A DNA stretch of 64,000 nt from Guyanagaster necrorhizus (Eukaryota; Basidiomycota; Agaricomycetes; Agaricales; Physalacriaceae), in NCBI RefSeq assembly GCF_019112545.1, contig NW_025064922.1, positions 165,050-229,049 of the forward strand, written 5' to 3'. A program made the position numbers and the translations under genes. Below the pieces are notes generated by a model. That model searched no databases. It was not told the origin of the DNA and saw only the letters and a program-made list of their open reading frames with translations. Shown here one piece after another: positions 1 through 13,972 of this stretch (its first letter is position 1; every line of letters begins with the position of its first letter).

Positions 1-52
1 GCCATCTGCAAACCTACAAGTGGCCAATGTCTTCATGAACCTTCAGCATATC
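1..52 (+). mobile_element. Internal fragment of the outer, older Ty3 element
   Basis: These bases resemble the integrase segment near 13147-13190 of the other Ty3 body in this window (the stretch coding for a HLQTNGQ-like motif). They end in ATATC, which recurs just after 8642. I read this as the left flank of an older Ty3 element split by the insertion at 53-8642. The fragment is short, so the family assignment is an inference. Confidence 0.5.
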
Positions 53-587
53 TGTTATGATTTTTTCTATTTTCTTTCTTTTTCTTCTCCTCTTTCCTTT
101 CAGAAATGACCCCTATCTTTGCTTAGTCAGAGTGCTTAGGCCAGTGCTTATGATCACAGGAAGGCTTGGTCAGCAACCTGATCAGTCATCATCTTGATGC
201 ACTGCTGTATGCTGTAAAGGGAGAGATAATACTTCTTTTATCACTAGGAGGCAGTACAATAGTAACAGCACAACAGCAAGACAACAGCCTTTGTGGAGAG
301 CTTGGCAATAGCAGGGGTAACAGCTCCAGGACAGACAATATCTTTTGTAAATGATCTATTAATAACCAAGTAGCAGAATAGTATTTAAGTAGAGTAGCTC
401 TTGCTGTAATACTCCAGCATTAAGCTAAAGTTTATTTTTCACCATCTTATCTCGAGCTCAAGCTTCTTGCCACAGTCTTGACTACACAACTCTGTTGACA
501 CAAGTGAACTCAGTCAGTCTAACCTGAAGTGCGAGGTTCTAAACTGTTTATCACGTGTTAATAGTCATGTGGAATTTGGGCCTAACA
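53..587 (+). repeat. 5' LTR of the inner Ty3 element
   Basis: This is the direct repeat of 8108-8642 and has the same 535 bp length. The ends TGTTA...TAACA form a 5 bp terminal inverted repeat. A TATTTAAG box at about 389-396 could be the LTR promoter. Confidence 0.93.
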
Positions 588-796
588 ATTAGCTTAACAC
601 TTATCATTCTCTTCCTCAAGCCCAATTGTGCTGAGAAACTGAATGCCCCCTGTGCTAAACCCTTCTAACCCGAATTTTACCTACAAGTTCTTTGAACTCT
701 TGACTTCCATCATTAGAATTCTGATAGGCTTATTGGTGATCATACAGCTGTGCTGTAGACATCAATCAATAACCACTTGGGCTATCTGACACTATC

Positions 797-3700
797 ATGA
801 ATTCCAACAGATTAGAACTATTCTCAGAAATGTCACATCAGACCTCTCTCTCCATGACATCCCTGCCTCTGCCTGACAGTCCTTCCATCCTGAAGAAGCT
901 GACCCCAAAGACATCCCTGGGAGCTCGACTGAAGAACATCCTAGAGAAGAAATGGAGCAGCATCAGCAGCACTCATACCCCCTGTGACTCCTGTCAGCAA
1001 TCGTCAGAGACTCTACAAACTCTTGGGCTACAGAGTTTTGATGACCCTGACCTGACACCTCCATCCTGTCCTCCAAGCACTACAATGCAACAACTATCAT
1101 CTCTGAGCCTGGCATTGGGCATTGTGCTCGAGACTCCCTGGATGCTGTTCAGATGGCTCCAAGCCTCAGAGATTCTGCAGGCTGAGGATCTCGACCCCCA
1201 ACAATGAGAGAAAGGAGCTCCAGCAGAGGAACAAGGGTTAGTAGTCCCAACCCATTCTTTAATGACAACAACAGGAACGAGCTCCAGTACTGGAGAGAGG
1301 CAGCCAGAGAGGCCAGCTGACTGGAGCAAGGAGAAGAAGGCTGAGTGGCAAGCAGAGCAGGATCACATTCAGAAGTACTGCAACCAGTACAATCCCCCCC
1401 AAATCTCACTCCAGTCATCAACAAGGGTGATATACAACACCCCCAATCCCTTGTTGAGTACGTCGAGGAGCAGGCACAAATTGGACATAATGCCACATGA
1501 GAAAACACTCTCTTTGGGTGGTATCTTTGTGCATGAGACAGGAGGAGGAGCTCTGGGAGCTCCTGACTCACTGATATGCTCATTGGTACCACCATCAACA
1601 GCATTCCTGACCCTTCATTCTGAGAACCTACCACTCCCACCATGGAGTCTGACCCCTGAACAGGATCAGTCATAAAAGTCGTCCATGCCGATGACTACTA
1701 CTTCCAGGGGATGACAGGTCTCAACGACAACTACCCATTATCATATGAGACTGATACCATTGCAGACACCGAGGACATCCCTATCTAGAGAAGGATACCC
1801 TCAGACCATGGAACAGTCAGAGAGGATGATGAACATATTGATTCCACAGAGGACATTCGACAGTTTTTTGATGGGAACTTCGCTGCTCTATTCCTCCATC
1901 CACAGTTCTATCGAAACTTCCACTGGTATTGTAGAGCAATGGCAATGGGAGCAGCAACAAGCATCGAGAAACCTCCAGAGCAGCCCAAGTGGCAGCCTAC
2001 TCCTCGACCCAGACCTGATGATGCTGGTCCCAGTATGCAGTCTCAGCTTAACTGCCTCAGAGGCCTTCAGCCTGCCCAACAATTCCCTTCTCGAGAGAGA
2101 GGAAGTGACCAACATGGATGACAAGGCCAAGGAGGGGGACCTCGAAGAGGAAGTCGGAGACTCTCTTCGTAAATAGCGAGAAGCGATCAAGCTGAGACCA
2201 ATGAAGGAGGTGCTAGAACAACAGAAACGAGTGGTGCAAGAGGAAGAATTCATTCGACTGTATCAGGAGCAGGTGACAGAGTTATAGTGGGACAACCTTT
2301 GGTTGAGGTCGTCCCTAGGACAAAAGTATACCTCTGCCAACTTTGTCAAGCAAGAGGAGATTTTGCAATATGCAGCCACAGAGCAGGCCATTTTTAATTT
2401 TAATCAATGATATTTACATTATCAGATGGAACCATTACCACCATACAAGCTGAAGTATGGTAAGAAAATGGCTCCAAAGCCATAGACACCAAGTGTAATG
2501 CTGCTCAAATCGGCTTACACTATGCCATCAATCCAAATGGCAATATCATGATATTCCTTCACCATATCAGCAATATGAAGCATGGCTTCTCAGCTATTCT
2601 GCTCGCAGCCTCAGCTGAGCAGCCATTATCCAAACCCATGGAAGATGCTGATATGACAGCTGTTTGCCAGACAACTGCTGCCAGATGAGGCAGAAGGCAG
2701 TGGAGCTGCTCTAGCTGCCCCAACAGGAGATGACTCTGATGCCACTGCATAGGGTTGGACCATACAAGATGGGTGAATTGTTCAGAAGAAGCCACCTCCA
2801 CTAAAAAGTCCTGTTGCTGATAATGGTTCCCTCTATTCATTCCTTGGGCTGCCATCAGGATGGGCAGGCCTGCCTGGGGGCAAGTCTTCAAATCTGATGC
2901 CCCCTCTTGATCCAAAGGTGCAGATTCTCAAGGTCATGCCGACTTTGATCTGGAACCTCTTGCCTTTTAAAGATGCATCAGATGATATTGATCAATTCCT
3001 TATGGACTGCGATCAGTACTTCCAAGTCTTCATGCCCTATTTCTTCCTCAACATGTACAAGGTGACTTATGCCATGACTTACTTGGAGAATAAGGCCAAA
3101 GTCTGGTGGATCCTTCTGGCTCTGTCATTTTGGTCAACTATGAGGCAACACCATTGTTACCCCTCCTGGCCAGTATTCAAACAGATAGTTCAGAACAAGT
3201 TTACAGACCTGGCTGTCCAGGAGGTGCACAAGCAAAAGATAAAGGAATACAAGATGGGAGACAAGGCAGCCACTGATTATTTCAACAAGTTAGAATGACT
3301 CAGAAAACTTGGCAGAGTACAGGAAGATGTAGCTGACACTGGACAGATGGTCGAGTATATGAAACAAAGACTACTGTCTTCATATCTCAAGACTATCTCC
3401 GATCTTAGTCATAGCATCTCAGTCAGATATGACAAATGGAAGATGAGAATCACAGTCATGTGGTGAGAATGACAACAACAGAAGGCAGAGTCATCCACCC
3501 TATCGTGGGATGGACATCAAACTCAGGGACAGGGCTGGAAGCCCTCTAACTCCCAGGCAACCATGTCATCCAAGCCTAGTGGCTCAGCCCTAACTTCTCA
3601 ATATGCTGAGAAGCAAACCAGTATGGGCATGACATATACCAGAACAGATAAGCCAATGGATGTGGATCACCTCAAGAAAGGGGGGAAGTGTTTCAATTAT

Positions 3701-3800
3701 GGCTAGAAGGGCCACATGGCATGAAACTGTCCTCAGAAGAAGAATAAGTGCACTTGAGAAGAGATCAGAGCACAGATTGAGGAATTGATGAAGGAGGACT
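797..3800 (+). pseudogene. Ty3 gag, inactivated
   Basis: Broken reading frames run from the ATG at 797. The capsid core lies at about 2940-3300, with the pattern FKDASDDIDQFLMDCDQYF and the WW of the capsid helix bundle. A CCHC zinc knuckle lies at about 3690-3735, in which expected Gln and Arg codons read TAG and TGA (C-to-T changes). The leader region 797-2900 is proline- and serine-rich, as in other agaricomycete gypsy gags. At least a dozen stops interrupt it. Confidence 0.8.
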
Positions 3801-4429
3801 AAGATCTCAGGACTGAGGAGAAGCCCAAGGAGGTAAAAGACCAAGCCAGGCAGTGAGTGATTCCACTGACTCAGCTAGAATTCTAAAGAGTGGACTGACT
3901 TTCTCAGCCATTGAACAGACTGACTTTATCTCTGTAGTATCACCCATGTCTAAATTATGTGTGCATTCGAATATACTCCATAGTACCACTCAGACATTGG
4001 AATTGCCTAAGGATCCAGAACAAAGGAAACAAAAAACTCAATTGCCAATGAATGGCTGAACAGAGGCAGTGGGCCCTAAAAAAGGTAAGTCCCAGAATAA
4101 AATCTATCAAGCTAATAAATTAGAAGAACTCTGAATGCCAAAAACAAAGGAGAAGAACCCTGATGGCTGGCTAAAACCATTGGAAACTGAATAGACTTGG
4201 AGAGCCATCAAGGATGTGAAAGACAAAGAAACAGCCAAGGCCGTACTCAAAAACTGGATATACAAAACCCAAGCCAAAGAAGTGATTGATGAAATGATTG
4301 CTGGAATGAAGGCCACAGAATGATGTTGAGCCCTGGAATGGCTTGACAAAGTTCATGGATCATGAAAATTCATCTGACGATCCAAGTCCTCAGGACAGGA
4401 CCTCTTAGCCAAAGCTCAGATCAAGACAT

Positions 4430-7400
4430 TAACATCCCAATCAACCTATGCAGTCACTGCCTTGATCGACAGTGGCTGTACAGGAAGCTCTATTAATCGA
4501 GCTTTCATCAACAAGCACCAGTTACCCATCTAAGCAACAGCAGCACCTATTCCAGTCTACAATGCAGATGGAACAAAGAATCAGGCTGGATCGATCACCA
4601 AATACATAGAGCTTCAACTCATGATCAGTGATCACTCTAAAAGGATCAACCTAGCAGTAACCGATCTAGGGACCAAGGAAATATTCTTAGGTCATGACTG
4701 GTTAATCAGACATAATCCATTAATCAATTGGAAGACCAGACATATCATTTTCACTTGATGCCGCTGCCAAAAAATCCCATTCGAATTACCAGATGAAGAT
4801 CCAGAGGATTGGTAGGATAAAGAGATGGAGGATGGTGAGACAATCCTTGCTGTTGATCTATAAAGGGCTATTAGCATTCAAGCAATACATCATGCTAATG
4901 ACCTAGCTGCAAAAGCCAATGCCAAAAAGAAAGAAAGGACATTCAAAGAAATGGTACCCAAATGAGTACACAACTATCAGGACTTATTCAAAAAAGAAAG
5001 TTTTGATGAATTACCTGATGCAAAGCCCTGGAACCATGCTATCGAATTAATCCCCAACTCCAATGCTAACTTAGACTGCAAGTGTTACTCCTTGGATAAT
5101 AACGAGCAACAAGAGTTAGACAAGTTCCTTGAAGAAAACCTGTCCAGCAGGAGGATTTGACTATTAAAGTCTCTGATGGTGTCACCCTTCTTTTTCATCA
5201 AAAAGAAGAATGGAAAACTCTGACCAGTACAAGACTATCAGAAACTCAATGAGATGATGATCAAGAATCATTATCCACTCCCCTTAATTTTGGAATTAAT
5301 GGATAAACTCCAAGGCACCAAATACTACACCAAATTAGATGTCCGATGGGAATATAACAATATATGCATCAAAGAAGAAGACAAATAGAAGGCTGCTTTT
5401 CGAACAAACTGCAGACTATTTGAACCAACAGTTATGTTCTTTGGACTCACCAATTCGCCAGCCACCTTTCAATGGATGATGAATGATATCTTCAAAGATC
5501 TCATTGCCATGAGGAAGGTAACCATTTACCTTGACGATATACTTATCATATCCAAAACCAAAGAAGAACACTGACAATTAGTATGGCAGGTACTATCCCT
5601 GATGAGGAAGCATCATCTTTTCCTTAAGGCTAAAAAATGTGAATTCGAGGTACTGGAAATGGAGTACCTCAGAGTCATTATCAGCGAAGGAAACATCAGG
5701 ATGGACCCTATCAAAGTAGCAGGAGTAACTGAATGGCCAAAACTGACCAAGAAGAAGGAACTATAATCATTCCTTGGGTTCACAAACTTCTATTGATGAT
5801 TTATCCGAGATTACAGCAAGATAGTTTGACCCATGACACAACTCACTGGAAATTCCCCATGGACCTGGAGAATTTCCCAATGGGCAGCATTTAACAACCT
5901 TAAATGCCAATTAGCTGAGGATGTCATCTTGGCTATTCCAAGTCAAGATGGGAAGTTCAGAGTAGAAGCAGACTCAAGTGAAGGTGCAATCGAAGCCATA
6001 CTATCTCAGGAACAGGATAGCAAATGGCGACCAGTCACATTTATATCCAAAGCACTCATGACAACTGAGCGCAACTATGAAATCTATGATAAGAAACTCC
6101 TCACCATAATGCTTGCTTTTGCCAAGTGGCAGCATTATCTCATTGGAGCCAGTCAAACCTTCGAAATCTGGACCAATCATCAGAACTTACGATATTTCTG
6201 ACAGCCATAAAAGCTTAATCGCAGACAAGCCAGATGGGTCATGGAATTATCCAAATATGAATACATGCTTCACCATAAAGCTGGAGTAGCAAATAAAAAG
6301 GCAGATTTCCTCAGCCACTAGGCAGACTATGATCAGGAAGGAGATGATAACAAAGAGGTTATCCTACTATGACCTGAGCACTTCTGAGCAATGATTATGC
6401 TAATGGAAGAAGAGATGCATGAATATATCAAGAGCACTACATGTGACCCCCACAAGTGGGATCAAAGAATTGCCCCTTCACTTAATCATAAATGGGGGCT
6501 AAAAAAGAAAGGAGGGCTGATCTGCTATGATGAACAGATCTACATCCCAAGAGATCAGAGACTGCAAGGTGACATCATTGCCACATGCTATGATCATACA
6601 ACCGCTGAGCATCCAAGAATTGCCAAAACCAAGGAATTAGTCCTGAGGGGATATTGGTGGCTTAAAATGGACCATGATATCACCCGATATGTCAAAGCTT
6701 ATGAGACCTGCCAATAAGACAAGACTTCAACACAACACAAAGCAGCCCCACTTCATCTGAATGAGATTCTGTCATCACTGTGGACCCACATCTTGGTAGA
6801 TATAATAACCGAACTCCCCAAAAGTGATGGCTATGATGCAATAATCATCATAGTTGATCACTTCTCAAAGGCAATCATTCCAATTGCATGTTCGACAGAA
6901 CTCACATCCAAGGGATGAGTGAAAATACTACAGGATGAGGTGTATGCAAAATATGGCATGCCTCAAGTAATAATTTCAGACAAGAGACCACAATTTGTGT
7001 CCAAGTTTTTGGATGACCTATACTGACTCCTTAATATCAAATGAAACACTTCAATGGCATATCACCCATAGATGGATGGCCAAATAGAACAGGCCAATCA
7101 AAAAATTGAAAAGTACCTTAGACTTTTCATAAACTATTGACAAGATGACTGGACAGAGTGGCTAGCACTAGCTGCATTCCAACACAATAACAGAATTCAC
7201 TTGGCAATGGGAAAAACACCATTCTTTGTGAACTATGGATGAAACCCACCAGTTGCACAAGTGGGATGGCTCCACATGACAACACCAGCATCAGTGAACT
7301 TTGCAACAACAATAGCAAAGATCCACAACAAAACAAGGAGGGCCCTCAAAAAAGCTGCTTCAACAATGAAGAAACAGTATAACAAGCACCGATGCCTATC

Positions 7401-7860
7401 ACACCAGTATTTAACCAATGATAAAGTTTGATTAGATACAACAAACCTCCATCTCCTGAGACCAAAGCAAAAACTGTCTGATAAATGAACAGGACCATTT
7501 AAAGTTCTTGCCAAACTTGTCAACTCTGTATACAAGTTACAGCTACCAGTAACTTGGAAAATTCATGATGTTTTCAATGAAACATTGTTAACACCATATG
7601 TATCCCCAGCCTTCCCAAATCAAGAACGACCACCTCCACCACCAGCCAAACTCATTGACAATGAAGAACACTATAAAATCAATGAAGTGCTAAACCACAA
7701 AACATGAAAGGTTAAAGCATGAGGCAGAGGCATGAAAACAACTGTTGACTACCTCATCAGCTGAAAAGAATATAAACCAGAATCAAACTAATGGGTTAAT
7801 GAAAAATATATGAATGTGGAAGAAGCAATTTGGGACTACGAACACAGAATCAATAAAATG
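4430..7860 (+). pseudogene. Ty3 pol (PR-RT-RNaseH-IN-chromodomain), inactivated
   Basis: The protease active site D-S-G lies at about 4465-4475. Reverse transcriptase spans about 5040-5760, with the Y-L-D-D catalytic box at 5527-5538. RNase H spans about 5830-6380. The integrase HHCC zinc domain is at about 6590-6720 and the D,D,E core at about 6790-7110. The C-terminal tail at about 7660-7860 reads as a chromodomain whose conserved Trp codons have become stops. The chromodomain places the element in the chromoviral branch of Ty3, which steers integration to heterochromatin. Stops throughout mark it as dead. Confidence 0.88.
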
Positions 7861-8107
7861 GACATGAAGGGGGTCATGTTCAACATTATCCCAAATTCTA
7901 CATCCGACAACAGGTCAAAGTCAGCAATCAAGGAGGATGGAGAGGCTGACTCTGAACATATACTCAAGTGACAAAGGGAGGATGATGAATATCTAGCCAG
8001 ATATACATCAACTAATCTGTCATAAATGGTGTGGTGATCAATCAAGCATGGACCAGTCCACTTATCCTAACTTAACCATCGGGACAATGGTCTTAAGGAG
8101 AGGGTAA

Positions 8108-8642
8108 TGTTATGATTTTTTCCATTTTCTTTCTTTTTTTTCTCCTCTTTTCTTTTGGAAATGACCCCTATCTTTGCTTAGTCAAGGCACTTAGGCTAGC
8201 ACTTATGATCACAGGAAGGCTTAGTCAGCAACCTGATCAGTCATCATCTTGACGCACTGCTGTGTGCTGTGAAGGGAGAGACAATACTTCTTTTGTCACT
8301 AGGAGGCAGTACAATAGTAACAGCACAACAGTGAGACAACAGCCTTTGTGGAGAGCCTGGCAACAGCAGGGGTAACAGCTCCAGGACAGACAATATCTTT
8401 TGTAAATGATCTATTAATAACCAAGTAGCAGAATAGTATTTAAGTAGAGTAGCTCTTGCTGTAATACCTCAGCATTAAGCTAAAGTTTATTCTTCACTAT
8501 TTTATCTTGAGCTCAAGCTTCTTGCCACAGCCTTGACTACACAACTCTGTTGACACAAGTGAACTCAGTCAGTCTAACCCAAAGTGCAAGGTTCTGAACT
8601 GTTTATCACATGTTAATAGTCATGTGGAATTTGGGCCTAACA
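8108..8642 (+). repeat. 3' LTR of the inner Ty3 element
   Basis: This matches 53-587 over its full 535 bp. It is preceded by the polypurine tract and followed by the ATATC target duplication. Confidence 0.93.
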
Positions 8643-8802
8643 ATATCACAACAGACAAGAAGAATGGAGAGGCTGATGCTGCCCCTAACAGGGCAGGACA
8701 TACAGAACCAGGCCACCTGCTATCTGGAGGACACATCACAAATAGAACACGAGACTTACCCCTAAATTAACTATCAGGATGATGGTCTTAAGGAGAGGGT
8801 AA
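8643..8802 (+). mobile_element. 3' internal tail of the outer Ty3 element
   Basis: This begins with the ATATC duplication and ends with the same polypurine tract (GGTCTTAAGGAGAGGGTAA) that precedes the other Ty3 LTRs. It is therefore the piece of the host element displaced to the right of the insertion. Confidence 0.75.
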
Positions 8803-9322
8803 TATTATGATTTTTCCTATTTTCTTTTCTTGAATTTTTCAGGACAGACCCCTATCTATGCTTAGTTAGGGCACTTAGGCCAGTGCTTATGATTGTGGGA
8901 AAGCTTAGTCAGCAATCCAGTCAGTCATTGTCTTGATGTGCTGCTGTATACTGTGAAGAGAGAGACAATACTCCTTTTATCGCTAGAAGGCAGTACAACA
9001 GTAACAGCACAACAACAAGACAACAGCCTTTGTGGAAAGCCTGGCAACAGCAGGAGTAACAGCTCTATGACAGACAATATCTTTTGTGAATAACTATTAA
9101 TAGCCAGATAACAGAACAGTATTTAAGTAGCATAGCTCTCACTGTAATACCCCAGCTTCGAGCTAAAGTTTATTCTCTACCATTCTATCTTGAGCAACTT
9201 GTGAAAAGCCTTGACCACACACTCTATTCAACACATCAGTGAACTCAGTCAGTCTAACCTGAAGTGCGAGATTCTGAACTGTTTATCACATGTTGATAGT
9301 CACATAGAGTTTAGGCTTAACA
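8803..9322 (+). repeat. LTR of the outer Ty3 element
   Basis: This 520 bp LTR is homologous to 53-587 but more diverged. The first dinucleotide has mutated (TATTATG) and it ends CTTAACA. It is best read as the 3' LTR of the interrupted outer element. Confidence 0.85.
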
Positions 9323-12300
9323 ATTTCCAATTGACTACTTGAGATCATTATTAATATCCCTCATAGCTGGGCTTTAAACAAATGCTATATGATAAGTTCA
9401 TTGATCTGGCAGTGCAAGAAGTGCACAAACAGAAGATCAAAGACTACAAAATGGGTGATAAAGTGGCTATAGACTACTTCAACAAGCTAGAATAGCTTGT
9501 GAAACTCACTGATATTTGAGATGACATGACAAACAATAGGCAAATGATCAAGGCTCTCAAGAGAGGTGTTCTCTTCTCCTATGTTACAATTATCTCTGCT
9601 ATCAGCATTAAAGCACTAATGCTGGTAGAATATGATGAATGAAAAGAGAGAGTTATTAAGATGTATAAGAAGTGACAAAGACAGAAAGTGAAACAATCAA
9701 CACTGCAAGACTATTCAAAGAAGTCAACACTGCTAACCTCAAACAATGTCAAATTGAAAACAACTATCAGGAAATCATCAGGAACCTCAATGGCCCCAGT
9801 CTATGGCATGCAGAAGACAGGAATGGAAACAACTTATACAGGAGTGGAAAAGCCTATAGACATTGACCAAATGAAAAAAGAAGAAAAGTGCTTCAACTGT
9901 GGGCAGAAGAGCCATATAGCCAAGGACTGCCCAAAGAAGAAACAAACCAGAAAAGATATTCAAGCTCAGATTGTGGAGCTTCAGAAGGAAGAAAAAGAGC
10001 TCAGCATAGATGCAAAGATAAAGAAAGTAAAAGATGGGGCTGACCAGTGAGCAATTCCATTGGATCAGCCAAAGACTTTCATAGTGTGCTAATAGCAGCC
10101 ACTAGTTGGACTGACAGTATTTTTACAGTTACTCCTATGCATATTCTATATGAGCATTTGAATATACTCTGACTTTTAACTCTACATGCTGATAAATCAC
10201 AAAAAAAAACTCAAATGTCTATAGGCTGAACAGGAGCAGAGAGCCCCAACAGCTGGCTCCAACTATTCAGGACTAAATAGACATGGTGAGCCATCAAAGA
10301 TGTCAAAACAAAAGAAGTGGCAAAAGCAGTGCTTTAGAACTGGGTCCATAAGACTTGAGCCAAAGAAGTCATTGACAATGCCATTGAAGAAATCCAGAAG
10401 GCCAAGCATTGCTATGCCCTGGAATAGCTCAACAAACTCTGGGGACCAAAAAGGTTTATCTGATGGTCTAAAACTCCAGAATGAGATCTGTTAGTGAAGA
10501 TACAAATTAAAACACTTATATCTTGAACTACATATATAGTGACAGCTTTAATCAACAGTGATTGTACTGGTAGCTCCATTAACTGGGCCTTTATTGAAAA
10601 GTACCATCTTCTGACAAGAGCAACTGCTGTGCCCATACTGGTATATAATGCTGATGGCATAAAAAACCAAGCCAGCTCTATTACCAAGTTTATCAAGTTA
10701 TGACTCATGATTAGAGATCATTTTGAAAGGATTGATCTCACTGTAACAGACCTTGGAATAAAAGAAGTGTTCCTCAGACATGACTGATTAATCAGGTACA
10801 ACCTGCTGATCAACTGAAAAACCAGAAAAATAACGTTTGCCTATTACAGATGTCATAAACTTCTGTTCAAGCTATCAGATCAAGATTCTGAGGATCAGTG
10901 GGATGAAGAAATGGAAGATGGGGAGACCATCCTCACCATTAATCTCCAATATGAAATACACCTTCAAGCCATGCACTATGCCAACTATTTAGCTGCTAAA
11001 GCTAACAAGCAGAAGGAGGAGAGGATATTTGAGGAGATGGTATCTGAGTGGGCATGAGACTTCAAGAATCTGTTCAAGAAGGAAAGCTTCAATGAGCTCT
11101 CTAAATCCAAACCCTGAGATCATACCATTGAGTTAATTCCAAACACTAATACCAATCTTGACTGCAAGATATATTCACTCAGGAACAATGAACAGCAGAA
11201 GCTCAACAAGTTTCTCAATGAAAACTTGTCCAGCAGGAGGATCAGACTATCTAAATCTCCTATAGCATCACTATTCTTCTTTGTCAAGAAGAAGAACAGC
11301 AAACTCTATCTAGTCTAAGACTATCAGGAGCTTAATGAGATGATGATTAAAAATCATCATCCTCTTCCTTTGATCTTGGAACTGATAGACAAGCTACAGG
11401 GTGCTAAGTACTACATCAAACTCGATGTCTGATGGAGATACAACAATATATAAATTAAAAAAGGCAATAAATGAAAGGCAGCCTTCTGGACTAACTGAGG
11501 ATTATTTGAGCCAACTGTTATGTTCTTCAGACTCACCAACTCCTCCACAATATTTCAATGGATGATGAATGATATCTTTAAAGATCTCATCTCCACTGGA
11601 AAAGTCATTATTTACCTTGACAACATCCTAATCATGTCAAAAATAAAGGAAGAACATAGGAGGTTGATATGACAAGTGTTGAGCCTCATGAGGAAGCACA
11701 AATTGTTCTTTAAAGCAGAGAAGTGTGAATTAAAGATACTTGAAACTAAGTACCTTAGAGTAATCATCAGTGAGGAGAGTATATAAATGGATCTCATCAA
11801 AGTCACAGGCATCACTGAATGGCTGGCACTCACCAAGAAAAAGGAACTTCAATCTTTTCTAAAGTTCACAAACTTTTATCAATAGTTTATCCAGAACTAC
11901 AGTAAAATAGTTTGTCCTATGATGCAGCTCACAGGAAATTCCTCTTGGATATGAGGTTTCTCTCAACAAACTGCCTTCCATGAACTCAAGAAGCAACTAG
12001 TGGAGGATGTAGTCCTGGCAGTCCTGACACAGAAAGGAAAATTCCATATAGAGGCTGACTCTAGTGAGAGAGCCATCAGAGCCATACTATCCTAAGAACA
12101 GGATGGTAAATGGTGATCAGTGGCTTTTCTCTCAAAAGCACTATCAACCACAGAGCAAAATTATGAAATTTACAACAAAGAGTTGCTCACCATAATGCTC
12201 ACTCTGGAAGAATAGTGACATTACCTGATCAGGGCCATGGAGGAATTTGAGATCTGGACTGACCATCAGAACCTGCAATACTTTTGTCAACCACAGAAGC

Positions 12301-13972
12301 TAAACTAGAGGCAAGCCTGCTGGATGATAGAGCTCAGCCAGTATCAATACACTTTGCACCATAAGGCCAGAGTTGCTAACAAAAAGGCCAATCTTTTCAG
12401 TCAGCACACTGATCACAATCAGAGAGGAAACAATAATGAAGAAATAATATTATTGCAGCCTGAACACTTTTAGGCTATGATAATGCCAATGAAGAAAGAG
12501 ATCTATGAACAGATCAAAAGTGCCATAAGAAATACAAGCAAATAGGATCAGAAAGTAGCTTCCTCCCTAAATCATGAGCAAGAGATGACAAAAGAAGGAG
12601 GAATAATTTGCTATGATAGGCAAATCTATATCTCAAGAGACCAGGCATTGGGGGGTGAAATTATCACCACCTGCCATGACCACATAACTGCCAGACATCC
12701 AGGCATTGCCAAAACAAAGAAACTCATACTACAGGAATATTGGTGGCTGAAACTGGGCAATGATATTATCAGATATGTCAAAGCCTGTGAAACTTGCCAA
12801 CAAGGGAAGATATCTATGTAACCATGAGCAGTGCCTCTACATCCAAATGAGGTTCCAACAGCCTTATGGATCTATATTTCAGTTGACATGATCACTAGAC
12901 TCCCAGAATGCAATGGCTATGATGCTATCATCATCATCATTGACCAGTTCTCAAAGGCAATCATTCTGATTGCATACTCAATAGAACTCACATCAGAGAG
13001 GTGGGCTAAAATTCTTCATGATGAGATCTATAGCAAGTATGGCATGCTGCAGATAGTTATCTCAGACTGAGGTCCACAATTCATCTCTAGATTCCTAGAT
13101 GACTTGTACTGCCTCCTGAACATCAAACAAAACATGTCTATAGCCTATCATCTGCAAACCAATGGGCAAACAGAACAGATGAATTAGAAAGTCAAAAAAT
13201 ATCTTTGACTATTTATCAATTATCAACAAGATGACTAGATAGAATGGCTGGTGCTTGCAGCCTTTTAACATAATAATCATGTTCATTCAGCCACTAGAAA
13301 AACACTATTCTTTGTCAACTATAGCTGACACCCAAATATTGCTATAACTGAATGAATGCACACCTTGACCCCTGCATCCAGTGACTTTGCTGCCATGATG
13401 ACAAAAATTCACAATAAAATAAAGGCTGCTCTTGAGAAAGCAGCCTCCACCATGAAAACACAATATAATCATCACTGTCACCTTGTCTATGACTATTCCA
13501 TCCATGACAAAGTCTGGCTAAATACTACCAATCTCCATCTACCCAGACTGAAATGCAAACTTGATGATAAACACACTGGTCCCTTTCCCATTATTGCAAA
13601 GATCAAGACCTCCACATATCACCTTCACCTTTCAACACATTGGCAAATTCACAACATCTTTAACAAATTCCTTCTAACACCTTATATCACATCTGCTTTC
13701 TCAAACCAGAAACACTCATCACCACCACCAGACCTAATTGATGATGAAGAATATTATAAAATCAATCAAATATTACACTACAAACTCTGAAAAATCAAGG
13801 TGTATAGTGATGGCATGACAACAACTATTGATTATTTGGTTAGTTGGAAGGGTTACAGCTCTGAATCTAATCAGTGAGTAAATAAAAAATGAATGGATGC
13901 AGTGGATGCTATATGTGATTATAAACTATCCCTAATTAAGCCATCAGAACAATGGTCTTAAGGAGAAGGTAA
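9323..13972 (+). mobile_element. Second Ty3 chromovirus body, 5'-truncated and decayed
   Basis: The body starts inside gag: 9395 onward matches about 3190 of the inner element. A complete CCHC knuckle lies at about 9889-9930 (C-F-N-C...H-I-A-K-D-C). Protease is at about 10540 with DSG decayed, and the RT box at about 11612-11623 reads Y-L-D-N. Integrase pieces are at 12585-13070 and a chromodomain with an intact SWKGY core is at about 13735-13925. The left LTR and gag N-terminus are missing. Many stops interrupt the frame. Confidence 0.88.

Larger units (their letters stand above)
53..8642 (+). mobile_element. Full-length Ty3/gypsy chromovirus, decayed
   Basis: Two 535 bp LTRs (53-587 and 8108-8642) begin TGTTATG and end CCTAACA. 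A 5 bp target duplication ATATC occupies 48-52 and 8643-8647. A polypurine tract (AAGGAGAGGGTAA) precedes the 3' LTR. Between the LTRs, domains run in Ty3 order: capsid, zinc knuckle, protease, reverse transcriptase, RNase H, integrase, chromodomain. Every domain is broken by TAG/TGA stops, so the copy cannot move by itself. No tRNA-iMet primer site is recognisable after 587. LTR differences are mostly transitions. Confidence 0.93.
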
